Shown here piece by piece: positions 56,001-64,000 of a DNA stretch of 64,000 bases; the stretch's first letter is position 1; each line of letters begins with the position of its first letter. The stretch covers positions 2,772,001 to 2,836,000 of the forward strand of contig NZ_AP027142.1 of the NCBI RefSeq assembly GCF_027925385.1. Reading direction: 5' to 3'. The notes under the pieces were generated by a model. It made no database searches, was not told where the DNA came from, and worked only from the letters and a program-made list of their open reading frames with translations. This DNA is from Methylocystis iwaonis (GTDB lineage Bacteria > Pseudomonadota > Alphaproteobacteria > Rhizobiales > Beijerinckiaceae). The position numbers and the translations under genes are program-made.

Positions 56001-56465
56001 TTCGCCGATTTCGAAGGCGGCTTTGCCGCCGCAAATAAAATGCTCGGAGGCGACGCCGCTCTCGTGCATCTCGACGCCACGCGGCCGGAGCGCCTGACCG
56101 CGCGGTCGTTGCAGGACGAGATCGCTCGCGTGCTGCGCATGCGCCTCGCCAATCCGCGCTGGCTCGAAGGCCAGATGCGCCACGGCCATCGCGGCGGCGC
56201 CGAGATCGCGGAAGGCATCGACAATCTTTACGCCTTCGCGGCGACGAGTGGCCTCGTCAGCGACGCGCAATTCGACCTCGCCTTTTCAGCGACGCTCGGC
56301 GACGACAAGGTGCGCGACTTTCTCGCGCGCGAGAATCCGCGCGCCCTGGAGGCGATCGCACACGTCTTTAACGAGGCGCTGACGCGCGAACTCTGGCGCA
56401 CGGGTCGGAACAGCGTGCGCAGCATCTTGATAAGTGTCGGAGGGACCCATGCAGCCGACGCCTGA
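53013..56465 (+). CDS. cobN: Cobaltochelatase subunit CobN with in-frame repeat insertion
   Basis: Inserts Co2+ into hydrogenobyrinate a,c-diamide with CobS and CobT, using ATP, in the aerobic pathway. 1150 residues, the large H-subunit family. Seen: ALIHLGAHGTLEWLPGKSVM, ATCTRDAWEASARGANAADL and MLGGDAALVHLDATRPERL. Residues about 410-471 (PPSLRAEGEAIQSN, PSPACGRGWPLRKQGSGEG, SPLRGDTFSREREKEGS) are not CobN-like. They are encoded by dispersed palindromic repeats, yet the frame is kept. The protein ends overlapping cobG by 17 nt. The cobS and cobT-type chelatase genes are not in this window. Confidence 0.92.
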   Translation: MHLLPRDLHSLDDAGAATDLGQTPADIVFLSFSDSELRLLARLHVRDERLASLRCAPLAQLKHPYSVDLYLDTVARHAKLIVVRLLGGKDYWAYGVEQLEALARTHNIALAIVPGDTVEDIRLAQASILDAQALNRIWRFFQDGGPDNFRSFLAYASTLAGRPTDWRESVPVANAGRFTQACRAAEGEAPRATIVFYRSLYLADDVAPIIALADALNDRGFRVDALYVASLKEPESEAFITQALDAFAPDVILNATAFSARRDSGGVLDRADAPVLQVALATCTRDAWEASARGANAADLAMNVVLPEVDGRIFTRAISFKETAPRGAAELDEPRHAPEQSRIAFVAELAANWARLRRKSNAEKSLALILSDYPARRGRSGYAIGLDAEASVVEITAALGHAGYAINDPPSLRAEGEAIQSNATNAAEIPSPACGRGWPLRKQGSGEGPHPSPLRGDTFSREREKEGSRSIIRALEECAQTVAVKLTDYTRLLESLPANFVASLNDAWGAPQDDPAIVGDAFRFSCLINGNLVIALQPDRGARAERYETYHDMQRPPRHAYVAFYLWLRHIRKIDALIHLGAHGTLEWLPGKSVMLSQDCAPEAVLGPTPLIYPFIVNDPGEAAQAKRRTSAVTIGHLTPPLVEAELFDAAATIETLLDEYAAAASLDPRRARLIAGAILDDTERSGLAQECGVTRETDIAETLTRLDAWMCDLKEMRIGDGLHVFGRADEDTTRNACGLSERKALLAALSGRFVEPGPAGAPSRGRADVIPTGRNLFCIDPRHAPTQTAYDIGRRAAHEVMTRHAQTHGEFPRRIMLDLWGSATIRTGGEDFAQALALLGVRPTWDHQSARVIGFEILPQAKLDFPRVDVTLHVSGLFRDMFPGLIALFNDAVRAVAALDEDADFNPLKEAQDLTRIFGAAHGNYGLGVSETILRGEWSSPDDLARAYLQAGSHALDRAGESAPAYDAFSAQVAGADAHVHVQDMAEVDVLTGPAFADFEGGFAAANKMLGGDAALVHLDATRPERLTARSLQDEIARVLRMRLANPRWLEGQMRHGHRGGAEIAEGIDNLYAFAATSGLVSDAQFDLAFSATLGDDKVRDFLARENPRALEAIAHVFNEALTRELWRTGRNSVRSILISVGGTHAADA
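54241..54425. repeat. Palindromic repeat elements inserted inside cobN
   Basis: 54241-54275 is a half copy of the family C repeat (CGTCATTGCGAGCCGAAGGC onwards). 54299-54413 is a second family, with CCCTCTCCCGCCTGCGGGAG onwards and a TTCTCCCGCGAGCGGGAGAA end. The block is about 185 bp, a length that preserves the cobN frame, and adds about 62 codons. Confidence 0.85.
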
Positions 56466-57708
56466 GATCAAGGGCTGGTGCCCAGGGGCCTATGCCCCCA
56501 TGGCGAGCAATGATGGTCTGCTCATCCGCGCGAAGATCGTCGGCTCTCGATTAACCGCTGCGCAGCTTGCAGCGGTCGCCGCGATTTCCACCGATTGCGG
56601 CAATGGCCTTGTGGATCTCTCGCAGCGCGCGCAGTTGCAAATCAGAGGCGTCAGCGCGGCGACCTTGCCCGACGCCTTGCGAAGACTCGACGCCGCGCAT
56701 CTACTCCCGCGTGACGCCGCGGCAGAGCGCGTCACCAACGTCATCACCGCGCCGCTCTCTGACGACGCCAATGCGATGGCGCGCGAACTCGCCGACGCCA
56801 TTCAGGCAGATCAGGCTCTGCGCGCCTTGCCCGCCAAATTTCTTTTCGCGATTGACGGCGGAACGCTGCCGCTGTCGAACGTCGAAGCGGATATTCGGCT
56901 CTCCGCGGCGCAACCGAACAACGTTGCGATAAGCGTAGCGGGAGCCGACGATCTCGCGACTATCGTAGATCGAACCGAAGCCGTCGCCACTGCGCTCAAG
57001 CTCGCACGCGCCTTTGTGACGCTTCGCAACGGCGCCTTTGAGCTTCGCCGTGTGGGGCGGCTCGTCAAAGCGCTTGGGGCCGCCCGCCTGTTTAGCGAAG
57101 CCGGGCTCGTCGCAGCGCATTCGCGGCGTCCTGATTCTGCGCCGCGCCCCTTCCTAGGCGCACGAGAAGCGGGCGGCCTCTATTTCGCCGGCGTCGCCGC
57201 GCCATCGGGCCGTTGGCGCGCAAGCGAGCTTAAAGAACTTGCGGCGCTCGCCGCGTCGCAAGCGGGCGGGGAATTACGCCTCACGCCCTGGCGCGCCATT
57301 CTCATCCCCGCGCCGTCGGCCGACAGCGCGCAAAGCATCATCGCCGGCGCCCGCGCGCTTGACCTCATCGTCTCCCACGAAGACCCGCGCCTTGCCGTCG
57401 TGGCGTGTCCTGGCGCGCCGGAATGCCCGCAGGCGCGCGGCGACACGCGCGGCGCTCTTGCGCGGCTCGCGCCGCTGGCGCAAAAGCTTGCAGGCAAGGA
57501 TGGCGTCGGCCTTCACATCTCCGGCTGCGCCAAAGGCTGCGCGCGGCCGGGCAGCGCGCCGGTGACGCTTATCGCCGATGACGGCCGCTTCAACCTCGTC
57601 GACGCGGGCGGCGCGAGCGACGCGCCACAGTCGAAGGGGCTCGACATCGACGCCGTCGAAAGCACGCTTACCGCGCGCGCAAGGGAACATCTATGTCAGA
57701 CGCATTGA
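56449..57708 (+). CDS. cobG: Precorrin-3B synthase
   Basis: Aerobic ring-contraction step: hydroxylates precorrin-3A with O2 to precorrin-3B. 419 residues from ATG 56449, supported by GGAGG; an in-frame GTG 15 nt upstream is weaker. It has the sulfite/nitrite-reductase-like fold. The GWCPGAYAPM N-terminus, VACPGAPECPQARGDTR and HISGCAKGCARPGSA supply the Cys ligands for the 4Fe-4S cluster. Its presence shows the O2-dependent cobalamin route. Confidence 0.94.
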   Translation: MQPTPEIKGWCPGAYAPMASNDGLLIRAKIVGSRLTAAQLAAVAAISTDCGNGLVDLSQRAQLQIRGVSAATLPDALRRLDAAHLLPRDAAAERVTNVITAPLSDDANAMARELADAIQADQALRALPAKFLFAIDGGTLPLSNVEADIRLSAAQPNNVAISVAGADDLATIVDRTEAVATALKLARAFVTLRNGAFELRRVGRLVKALGAARLFSEAGLVAAHSRRPDSAPRPFLGAREAGGLYFAGVAAPSGRWRASELKELAALAASQAGGELRLTPWRAILIPAPSADSAQSIIAGARALDLIVSHEDPRLAVVACPGAPECPQARGDTRGALARLAPLAQKLAGKDGVGLHISGCAKGCARPGSAPVTLIADDGRFNLVDAGGASDAPQSKGLDIDAVESTLTARAREHLCQTH

Positions 57709-58325
57709 GTTACATCCGCGACGGCGCGGCGATCTACAAGCGCTCCTTTGCGATCATTCGCGCGGAGGCGAATCTCGCGCGCTTCACGCCGGAGCAGGAA
57801 AAGATCGCCGTGCGCATGATTCACGCCTGCGGCATGGTGGAGCTCGCCGACGACATCGACTTCTCGCCAAGCTTTGTGTCGGACGCCAAAGCCGCGCTGC
57901 GCAAGGGCGCGCCCATTCTCTGCGACGCCAATATGGTCGCGCATGGCGTCACGCGCGCGCGCCTGCCGGCGAATAATCCCGTGGTGTGCACGCTCGCGGA
58001 CCCCAATGTGGCGGCGCTTGCCGCGGAACTCGGCACAACCCGCAGCGCCGCCGCGATGGAGCTTTGGCGCGATAGGCTCGACGGCGCCGTCATCGCGATC
58101 GGCAATGCGCCGACGTCGCTCTTCCGTCTGCTCGAAATGCTGGGCGAAGGCGTTGCGCGCCCCGCGGCGATCATCGGCATGCCAGTTGGTTTCGTCGGCG
58201 CGGCGGAATCGAAAGAGGCGCTCGCCGCCGATGGGCGCATTCCTTTCGCCATCGTGAAAGGCCGCAAGGGCGGCAGCGCCATGGCCGCCGCCGCGATCAA
58301 TGCGCTGGCGAGCGACGCCGAATGA
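57693..58325 (+). CDS. cobH: Precorrin-8X methylmutase
   Basis: Moves a methyl group to give hydrogenobyrinate. 210 residues of the CobH/CbiC family: YIRDGAAIYKRSFAIIRAEA at the start, MIHACGMVELADDIDFS with the catalytic-type His44, CDANMVAHGVTRARLPANN and RPAAIIGMPVGFVGAAESKE. Its ATG lies inside the end of cobG (16-nt overlap), implying coupling. Confidence 0.95.
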   Translation: MSDALSYIRDGAAIYKRSFAIIRAEANLARFTPEQEKIAVRMIHACGMVELADDIDFSPSFVSDAKAALRKGAPILCDANMVAHGVTRARLPANNPVVCTLADPNVAALAAELGTTRSAAAMELWRDRLDGAVIAIGNAPTSLFRLLEMLGEGVARPAAIIGMPVGFVGAAESKEALAADGRIPFAIVKGRKGGSAMAAAAINALASDAE

Positions 58326-59086
58326 GCGTGCTTCCCATAACCTCGCAACAAGGCGCCGCGAAACTCGGCGCGCTGATCGGCATTGGGCTTGGCCCCGGCG
58401 ATCCCGAGCTTGTCACAGTGAAAGCCGCGCGCCTCATCGGTGAAGCGAAAACGATCGCCTATTTCGCCAAGCGCGGCCGCGTAAGTCACGCGCGCACGAT
58501 TGCGGAGCGCTATGTCTCGGAAGGCTGCGAGGAGCTGCCGCTCCTCTATCCGGTGACGACGGAGATTGCCTTCGACGCGCCCGAATATGTTTCTTCGCTT
58601 GCGGGTTTCTACGAAGAAAGCGCGGAGCGTCTCGCCGCTGTGCTCGAACAGGGCCGCGACGTCGCCCTGCTCTGCGAAGGCGATCCGCTGCTTTACGGCT
58701 CCTTCATGCATATGTTCACGCGGCTTCAGCAGCGTTTTCGCGTCGAGGTCTGCGCAGGCGTTTCCGGCATGTCCGGCTGTTTCGCCGCAGCCCGCCAACC
58801 CATGACATGGGGCGACGACATCCTCACCGTCATGCCCGCGACACTCGATGAAGACGCGCTTGCCGAGCGTCTTGCTGCGGCGGACGCCGCCGTCGTCATG
58901 AAGCTCGGCGGCAACTTCCCGAAATTGCGCCGCGCCATGACTCGCGCAGGCGTCATCTCGCGCGCCATTTACGTCGAGCGCGGAACCATGGCGGGCGAGA
59001 AGATCATGCCCTTTGCTGAAAAGCGCGACGACGATGCGCCTTATTTCGCCATGGCGCTGGTGCCGGGCCAGGGCCGACGCCCATGA
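58322..59086 (+). CDS. cobI: Precorrin-2 C20-methyltransferase
   Basis: Adds the C20 methyl from SAM to precorrin-2. 254 residues of the tetrapyrrole-methylase fold: ALIGIGLGPGDPELVTVKAA at the start, ALLCEGDPLLYGSFMHMF and VEVCAGVSGMSGCFAAARQ. Its ATG overlaps the cobH stop by 4 nt. Confidence 0.95.
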   Translation: MSVLPITSQQGAAKLGALIGIGLGPGDPELVTVKAARLIGEAKTIAYFAKRGRVSHARTIAERYVSEGCEELPLLYPVTTEIAFDAPEYVSSLAGFYEESAERLAAVLEQGRDVALLCEGDPLLYGSFMHMFTRLQQRFRVEVCAGVSGMSGCFAAARQPMTWGDDILTVMPATLDEDALAERLAAADAAVVMKLGGNFPKLRRAMTRAGVISRAIYVERGTMAGEKIMPFAEKRDDDAPYFAMALVPGQGRRP

Positions 59087-59835
59087 GCGGATGTCTCTAT
59101 ATCGTCGGCCTCGGGCCGGCCGATGAGAAATGGCTGACGCTGGAGGCGCAAGAGGCGCTCGCCCAGGCGCAGGACATTATCGGCTATGACCCCTATGTCG
59201 CCCGCGTGCCGATGCGGCCCGGACAGACGCGATTGGCCAGCGACAACCGCGTCGAGATCGACCGCGCCCGCGAGGCGCTCGCGCGAACCGCGCAAGGACG
59301 CGTCGTCGCGGTCGTCTCGGGTGGCGATCCGGGCGTTTTCGCCATGGCGGCGGCGGTGTTCGAGGCTGTCGATCATGGCCCGAAGGAATGGCGCGCTCTC
59401 GACATTCGCGTGCTGCCGGGCGTCTCGGCGATGCAGGCGGCCGCCGCGCGTCTCGGCGCGCCGCTCGGCCATGATTTCTGCGCCATCTCGCTTTCGGACA
59501 ATCTCAAACCATGGAGCGTGATCGAGAAGCGGCTGGAACATGCGGCGCGCGGCGATTTCGTCATCGCGCTTTACAACCCCGCCTCGCGCGCGCGGCCCAC
59601 GCGCATCGCCGACGCCTTTGCGCTACTGCGCCGCTTGCTTCCCGGCGAAACATTGGTCAGCTTCGCGAAGGCGGTCGGCCGCGAAAAGGAAGAGATTATT
59701 CTCACGCGCCTCGATGAAGCGGATACGTCGCTGATCGACATGTCGACCCTTGTCGTCATCGGGGCGAGCGGCACAAAGCGCATCGCGCGTGAAGGCGCGC
59801 GCGACTGGGTCTATACGTCGCGAAAGGCCGAGTGA
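59083..59835 (+). CDS. cobJ: Precorrin-3B C17-methyltransferase
   Basis: Methylates C17 with SAM and contracts the ring to precorrin-4. 250 residues: LYIVGLGPADEKWLTLEAQE, IIGYDPYVARVPMRPGQTR, VVSGGDPGVFAMAAAVFE and VLPGVSAMQAAAARLGAPLG. It overlaps cobI by 4 nt. The next base after its stop begins cobL; cobK (precorrin-6A reductase), often found here, is absent. Confidence 0.95.
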   Translation: MSGCLYIVGLGPADEKWLTLEAQEALAQAQDIIGYDPYVARVPMRPGQTRLASDNRVEIDRAREALARTAQGRVVAVVSGGDPGVFAMAAAVFEAVDHGPKEWRALDIRVLPGVSAMQAAAARLGAPLGHDFCAISLSDNLKPWSVIEKRLEHAARGDFVIALYNPASRARPTRIADAFALLRRLLPGETLVSFAKAVGREKEEIILTRLDEADTSLIDMSTLVVIGASGTKRIAREGARDWVYTSRKAE

Positions 59836-61038
59836 ATGGAGAAATGGCTCTCCATCGTCGGCATTGGTGAAGATGGCGTCGACGCGCTGGCGCCGGCCGC
59901 ACGCACGCTGATCAACCAAGCGACGCTCATTGTCGGCGGCGCACGCCACCTCTCACTCGTCAGCGAAAGCAAGGCCGAGCGCCTGCAATGGCCCTCGCCG
60001 CTCACGGACGCAATTCCGCTTATATTGGCGCGGCGCGGCGCACCGGTCGTCGTGGTCGCCTCTGGCGATCCTTTCTTCTACGGCGTCGGCGATCTCATTT
60101 CGCGCCACGTCGCGCGCGACGAAATCTTCTGCATCCCCTCGCCTTCCGCCTTTTCTCTCGCCGCCGCGCGGCTCAATTGGAGCCAGCAGGACTGCGCGCT
60201 CGTCTCGCTGCATGGCCGCGCCTTCGAGCGCATCACGCCTTTTCTTCAGCCACGCGCGCGCATCATCGCGCTGTCATGGGATGAAACGACGCCGACGCGT
60301 CTCGCCGATCATCTAACAAAGCTCGGCATGGGCGCTTCGCGACTCTTCGTGCTCGAACGTCTGGGCGGCTCGAAGGAACGCATTCGTGAGGGGCGCGCAG
60401 ATAGTTTCAATCTGCAAGCCATCGCGGCGCTCAACACTGTCGCAATCGATGTCGTCGCCGCGCCCGCCGCGCGCACCATTCCGCGCACGCCGGGCCTCCC
60501 CGACGATTGGTTCGAAAACGACGGCCAACTTACAAAACGTGAGATCCGAGCTGTGACGCTCTCTGCGCTGGCGCCACGCAAGGGCGAGACGCTGTGGGAT
60601 ATCGGCGCCGGCTCGGGCTCGATTTCAATTGAGTGGATGCTGAGCGATCCATCGAACCGCGCCGTTGCGCTGGAGCGCGACGAAACGCGCGCGGCGCGCA
60701 TCGCGCGCAACGCAATCGCCTTGGGCGTTCCCGATCTGGCGATCGTGAAAGGCGCCGCCCCGCAGGCGCTGGAAGACCTTCGCACGCCCGACGCCATTTT
60801 CATCGGCGGCGGCGCCAATGAGGCGACTCTGGAGGCCGCATGGCGCGCGCTTCCTTCGCAAGGCAGGATCGTCGTCAACGGCGTGACGCTCGAAACGCAG
60901 GCGCTGCTCACGCAAGCGTTCAAAGCCAAAGGCGGCGACCTTATACACCTGCAGATTTCTCGCGCCCGTCCGGTCGGCCGCTTTCATGCGCTCGATCCCG
61001 CAATGGCGGTGCTGCAATGGCGCGCGGTGAAACCATGA
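59836..61038 (+). CDS. cobL: Precorrin-6Y C5,15-methyltransferase (decarboxylating)
   Basis: Methylates C5 and C15 and decarboxylates precorrin-6Y. 400 residues forming two domains. The CbiE-like methylase (about 1-205) shows LSIVGIGEDGVDALAPAART and VVVASGDPFFYGVGDLIS. The CbiT-like Rossmann part (about 220-400) shows LWDIGAGSGSISIEWMLS and GGGANEATLEAAWRALPSQG. Its start directly abuts the cobJ stop. Confidence 0.95.
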   Translation: MEKWLSIVGIGEDGVDALAPAARTLINQATLIVGGARHLSLVSESKAERLQWPSPLTDAIPLILARRGAPVVVVASGDPFFYGVGDLISRHVARDEIFCIPSPSAFSLAAARLNWSQQDCALVSLHGRAFERITPFLQPRARIIALSWDETTPTRLADHLTKLGMGASRLFVLERLGGSKERIREGRADSFNLQAIAALNTVAIDVVAAPAARTIPRTPGLPDDWFENDGQLTKREIRAVTLSALAPRKGETLWDIGAGSGSISIEWMLSDPSNRAVALERDETRAARIARNAIALGVPDLAIVKGAAPQALEDLRTPDAIFIGGGANEATLEAAWRALPSQGRIVVNGVTLETQALLTQAFKAKGGDLIHLQISRARPVGRFHALDPAMAVLQWRAVKP

Positions 61039-61424
61039 GATACGCCGCCGGCATTGGCGCACGACGCGGCGTCGCCGCCGAAGCCATCATCGATCTCGTG
61101 CGCGCGGTCGCCGCGCAACATGGCGCGTCGCTGTCCGACATCACGCTCTGCACGCTGGAAAGCAAAGCGGATGAGCCAGGCCTGCATGAGGCGGCGAACG
61201 CGCTCGGCGCCCCGCTCGTCTTTCTACCGCTCGATGCTTTGAAAGCGCGCAAGGGCGCCGCGCCCACCCATTCGCCGCGCGTGCAAGCGATGTTCGGCGT
61301 GGGCAGCGTCGCCGAAGCCGCCGCGCTCGTCGGAGCAGGCCCCGGAAGCCGCCTGTTGGGGCCGCGCGTCGCCACGCCTTACGTCGCCTGCGCGCTCGCC
61401 ATCAGCGCCGAGGAAAAAGAATGA
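61035..61424 (+). CDS. cobE: CobE (CbiG C-terminal-like protein)
   Basis: 129 residues from ATG 61035, overlapping cobL by 4 nt. The fold is that of the C-terminal part of Cbi[41 protein letters not shown], and [20 protein letters not shown]. CobE is required for aerobic cobalamin synthesis in Pseudomonas denitrificans; its exact reaction is not settled. Its place between cobL and cobM supports the assignment. Confidence 0.9.
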   Translation: MRYAAGIGARRGVAAEAIIDLVRAVAAQHGASLSDITLCTLESKADEPGLHEAANALGAPLVFLPLDALKARKGAAPTHSPRVQAMFGVGSVAEAAALVGAGPGSRLLGPRVATPYVACALAISAEEKE

Positions 61425-62185
61425 CCGTCCATTTCATTGGCGCCGGACCCGGCGCCGCCGATCTCCTCACGCTGCGCGGCCGCGATCTCATCGCGCGCTG
61501 TCCTGTCTGCCTTTATGCCGGCTCGCTCGTGCCGGCGGGCGTGCTCGCCCATTGTCCGGAAGGCGCGCGCATCGTCGACACCGCGCCCCTCTCGCTCGAC
61601 GACATCATTGCGGAAATGAAGGCCGCGCATGACGCCGGGCATGACGTGGCGCGGCTGCACTCCGGCGATCTCTCCATCTGGAGCGCCGTCGGCGAACAGA
61701 CGCGCCGTCTGCGCGCGCTCGGCATTCCCTATACGATGACGCCAGGCGTGCCCGCCTTCGCGGCCGCGGCAAGCGCGCTCGGGCGCGAGCTGACGCTCCC
61801 GGAAATGACACAGTCCGTCGTGCTCACCCGCACTTCGGGGCGCGCCTCGGCCATGCCGGAGCGCGAGAAGCTCGCAACCTTCGCACAATCGGGCGCGACG
61901 CTCGCAATCCATCTTTCCATTCACGTTCTCGGCCGCGTCGTCGAAGAGCTCACGCCGTTTTACGGCGCCGACTGCCCCGTCGCGCTGGTCTATCGCGCCT
62001 CCTGGCCGGAAGAGACGATCATCCGAGGCGCGCTCGCGGACATAGAAGCCCGCGCCGCCGAGGCGCCGATGGAGCGCACCGCGCTGATCCTCGTGGGGCC
62101 CGCCCTCGCCGCCGAGGACTTCCGAGAAAGCGCGCTTTACGACGCCGGCTATGATCGTCGCTTCCGGCCGCGAGGCGGCGTATGA
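61421..62185 (+). CDS. cobM: Precorrin-4 C11-methyltransferase
   Basis: Methylates C11 of precorrin-4 with SAM. 254 residues: [60 protein letters not shown] and [20 protein letters not shown], all typical of CobM/CbiF. It overlaps cobE by 4 nt and cobB by 4 nt. Confidence 0.96.
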   Translation: MTVHFIGAGPGAADLLTLRGRDLIARCPVCLYAGSLVPAGVLAHCPEGARIVDTAPLSLDDIIAEMKAAHDAGHDVARLHSGDLSIWSAVGEQTRRLRALGIPYTMTPGVPAFAAAASALGRELTLPEMTQSVVLTRTSGRASAMPEREKLATFAQSGATLAIHLSIHVLGRVVEELTPFYGADCPVALVYRASWPEETIIRGALADIEARAAEAPMERTALILVGPALAAEDFRESALYDAGYDRRFRPRGGV

Positions 62186-63483
62186 GCGCTCCGGGCATAT
62201 TGATCGCGGCGGCGCGATCGGGCTCGGGCAAGACAACACTCGCGCTCGGCCTGATGCGGGCGCTCACGCGGCGCGGCATGCGCGTCACCGCGGTGAAGTG
62301 CGGACCGGACTATATCGACCCGGCCTTTCACGCCGCCGCAACGGGGTGCGAGGGGATCAATCTCGATTCATGGGCCATGGAGCCCGGCTTGATCGCGGCC
62401 CTTGCCGCAAGGGCGGGCGCGGAAGCCGACATCATCATCGCCGAAGGCGCCATGGGGCTTTTCGACGGCGCGCCCGAGGGGGCTGGCGGCACAGGCGCCA
62501 GCGCGGATATTGCCGCGCTGCTCGGCTGGCCGGTGCTGCTGGCGCATGACGCTTCCGGCCAGGCGCAGACCGCGGGCGCCGTCATCCGAGGTCTCGCCTC
62601 CCATGATCCGCGTGTGAAAATCGCCGGCGTCGTGGCTAATCGCCTCGGCAGCGACAGGCATCGCCGTCTGGTGGCGGAGAGCGTGGCGGCGCTTGGGCTT
62701 CCGCTTTTTGGCGCCCTGCTTCGCAACGACGCCGTCAAGCTGCCGGAGCGGCACCTAGGCCTTGTGCAAGCCGGAGAAACGGAAGGGCTGGACGCGCGGC
62801 TAAACGCCCTGGCGGATTTCGTCGAAGCCCATGTCGATGTGGCTGCGATCGTCAACGCCGCGGCAAGCGCGCCGAGGGCCCTCGACGCATCCGCTACGCC
62901 CAAGCCGCCGGCGCGGCGCATCGCCGTCGCGCGCGATGCGGCCTTTTCCTTTTTCTATCCCCATCACGCGCAGAGCTGGCGCGCCCAGGGCGCAGAGCTT
63001 GTCTTTTTCTCCCCCCTCGCAGACGAGCCGCCGCCACAAGACGCCGACCTCTGTTGGCTTCCCGGCGGGTATCCGGAGCTCCACGCCGGCGCGCTCGCGC
63101 AGGCGGAAAATTTTCTCTCTGGCCTGCGCCGTTTCGCTCAAACCAAGCCCGTCCATGGCGAGTGCGGCGGCTATATGGTTCTGGGACAGCTTCTCACCGA
63201 CGCCGACGGGCGCGCGCATCGGATGGCGGGATTGCTCGAGCTGGAGACGAGCTTCGCCAGTCGTAAGCTTCATCTTGGCTACAGAATCGCGGCTCTTTCG
63301 GCGGATCACTGCCTCGGTCCGAAAGGACGCATTTTACGGGGGCATGAATTCCACTACGCTACGGTCACGCGCGAAGAAGGCGAGGCTTTCGCGCTGGTGC
63401 GGGACGCCTATTCCCCCACGCAATCGCCTTCCGGCCGACGCGCGGGCTTGGTCTCCGGGACCTTTTTTCACGTCATCGGCTGA
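62182..63483 (+). CDS. cobB: Cobyrinic acid a,c-diamide synthase
   Basis: Amidates the a and c side chains of hydrogenobyrinate using glutamine and ATP. 433 residues with an N-terminal ATP domain ([20 protein letters not shown]) and [18 protein letters not shown], and a C-terminal glutamine-amidotransferase with [14 protein letters not shown] (nucleophile Cys328). It overlaps cobM by 4 nt and ends the operon. The following 240 bp hold only the minus-strand terminator and then tRNA. Confidence 0.96.
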   Translation: MSAPGILIAAARSGSGKTTLALGLMRALTRRGMRVTAVKCGPDYIDPAFHAAATGCEGINLDSWAMEPGLIAALAARAGAEADIIIAEGAMGLFDGAPEGAGGTGASADIAALLGWPVLLAHDASGQAQTAGAVIRGLASHDPRVKIAGVVANRLGSDRHRRLVAESVAALGLPLFGALLRNDAVKLPERHLGLVQAGETEGLDARLNALADFVEAHVDVAAIVNAAASAPRALDASATPKPPARRIAVARDAAFSFFYPHHAQSWRAQGAELVFFSPLADEPPPQDADLCWLPGGYPELHAGALAQAENFLSGLRRFAQTKPVHGECGGYMVLGQLLTDADGRAHRMAGLLELETSFASRKLHLGYRIAALSADHCLGPKGRILRGHEFHYATVTREEGEAFALVRDAYSPTQSPSGRRAGLVSGTFFHVIG

Positions 63484-63502
63484 GTTTACGCCCCCCGAAG
63501 AC

Positions 63503-63534
63503 AAAAAAAGGGGCCGCCGGAAAGCCAGCGGCCC
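63503..63534 (-). terminator. Rho-independent terminator of the rRNA operon (minus strand)
   Basis: Stem GGGCCGC (63511-63517) / GCGGCCC (63528-63534), read on the minus strand before seven T (63503-63509 are A on the plus strand). It lies downstream of the tRNA-fMet gene. Confidence 0.8.
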
Positions 63535-63726
63535 AAGTCAAGGGAGGAAACGCCCAAGGAGGGCTACGAGAGCGAGAACCATCTCGCTGTCGTCTCACCG
63601 TTGTATTGCTGCATTGCACAAGTGTCAAGCCGATTTTTGCTGCAGCGCTCCCAAGAGCCTGCGCATTTTGTCGCGGCGCGGCGAAAAAGCTTTTTAACAC
63701 AGGGCTCTGCTGGGGAAACGTCAGCT

Positions 63727-63803
<77 letters not shown>

Positions 63804-63814
63804 ACAAGCGAGAA

Positions 63815-63837
63815 GCGCCGCTTTTTTGGAGCGGCGC
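63815..63837. other. Perfect 8-bp hairpin between 5S rRNA and tRNA-fMet
   Basis: GCGCCGCT (63815-63822) / AGCGGCGC (63830-63837). A T run is on the plus-strand side only, so it does not look like a terminator for the minus-strand operon. A processing stem is possible. Confidence 0.5.
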
Positions 63838-63883
63838 TTTTGTGTTTGGGATCGGAAGAGGAGTTGATTTGATGTGTTTGGCA

Positions 63884-64000
63884 GGCCTGGCGACGACCTA
63901 CTCTCCCAGGTCTTGAGACATAGTACCATTGGCGCGGAAGCGTTTGACGGCCGAGTTCGGGATGGGATCGGGTCTGATCGCTTCGCCGAAGGCCACCAGG
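63884..64000 (-). rRNA. rrf: 5S ribosomal RNA, 5' end at or just past the window edge
   Basis: The minus strand begins CCTGGTGGCCTTCGGCGAAG and contains the hallmark ACCCGATCCCATCCCGAACT, GCGCCAATGGTACTATGTC and GGGAGAGTAGGTCGTCGCCA GG end. The closing helix CCTGG / CCAGG is intact. One or two 5' bases may be beyond 64000. 23S and 16S must lie further right. Confidence 0.93.

Overview
The window is GC-rich chromosomal DNA from an alphaproteobacterium, almost certainly of the order Hyphomicrobiales (Rhizobiales). The evidence is the lipid A/Bam gene order, an S2 protein with a long C-terminal extension, an alpha-type 6S RNA upstream of 5-formyltetrahydrofolate cyclo-ligase, an aerobic cob operon, an initiator tRNA following 5S rRNA, and dispersed palindromic repeats typical of the order. 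A methylotroph or type II methanotroph (Methylocystis/Methylosinus-like) is plausible because of the methanethiol-oxidase (SBP56) gene, but this is inference. No complete prophage, insertion sequence or CRISPR array is visible.

Layout. 1-6.7 kb: a partial patatin-like phospholipase, an SF1 RecD-like helicase, hemN, a secreted protease-inhibitor-like protein, and a Gly/His-rich secreted protein divergent from an orphan LuxR-type response regulator. 6.7-10 kb is accessory and rearranged: a methyltransferase, a LysE exporter, a GNAT acetyltransferase, a truncated esterase, a MITE-like inverted-repeat element, and a relic made of two pieces of the 5.8-6.7 kb locus fused by deletion. 10-14 kb: a secreted protein and a compact cassette of coiled-coil protein, membrane OmpA-like protein and Ras-like small GTPase, next to an IHF-alpha-like gene. 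14-30 kb: acyl-CoA synthetase, acyltransferase, prs, mnmA-pmtA, 6S RNA, folate cyclo-ligase, a LysM membrane protein, cobT, ampG, and a permease-photolyase pair.

29.5-47.1 kb, minus strand, is the conserved envelope and translation super-cluster, transcribed rpsB-tsf, then pyrH-frr-uppS-cdsA-dxr-rseP, bamA and lpxD-fabZ-lpxA-lpxB. Two variations stand out. Three genes (methanethiol oxidase/SBP56, a polytopic membrane protein, an SDR reductase) sit between tsf and pyrH, and no lpxI lies between lpxA and lpxB.

47.1-50.1 kb carries a small single-pass membrane protein with a strong ribosome-binding site, a DMT transporter and a fatty-acid hydroxylase family protein. 50.2-63.5 kb is the aerobic cobalamin locus. 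cobO diverges from a cobalamin riboswitch that leads cbtB-cbtA-cobW-cobN-cobG-cobH-cobI-cobJ-cobL-cobE-cobM-cobB, mostly with 4-nt overlaps. cobK, cobF and cobA are missing from the run. CobN carries an in-frame insertion built from dispersed palindromic repeats, one of the most unusual observations here. The right edge holds the end of an rRNA operon on the minus strand: 5S rRNA, tRNA-fMet and a terminator.
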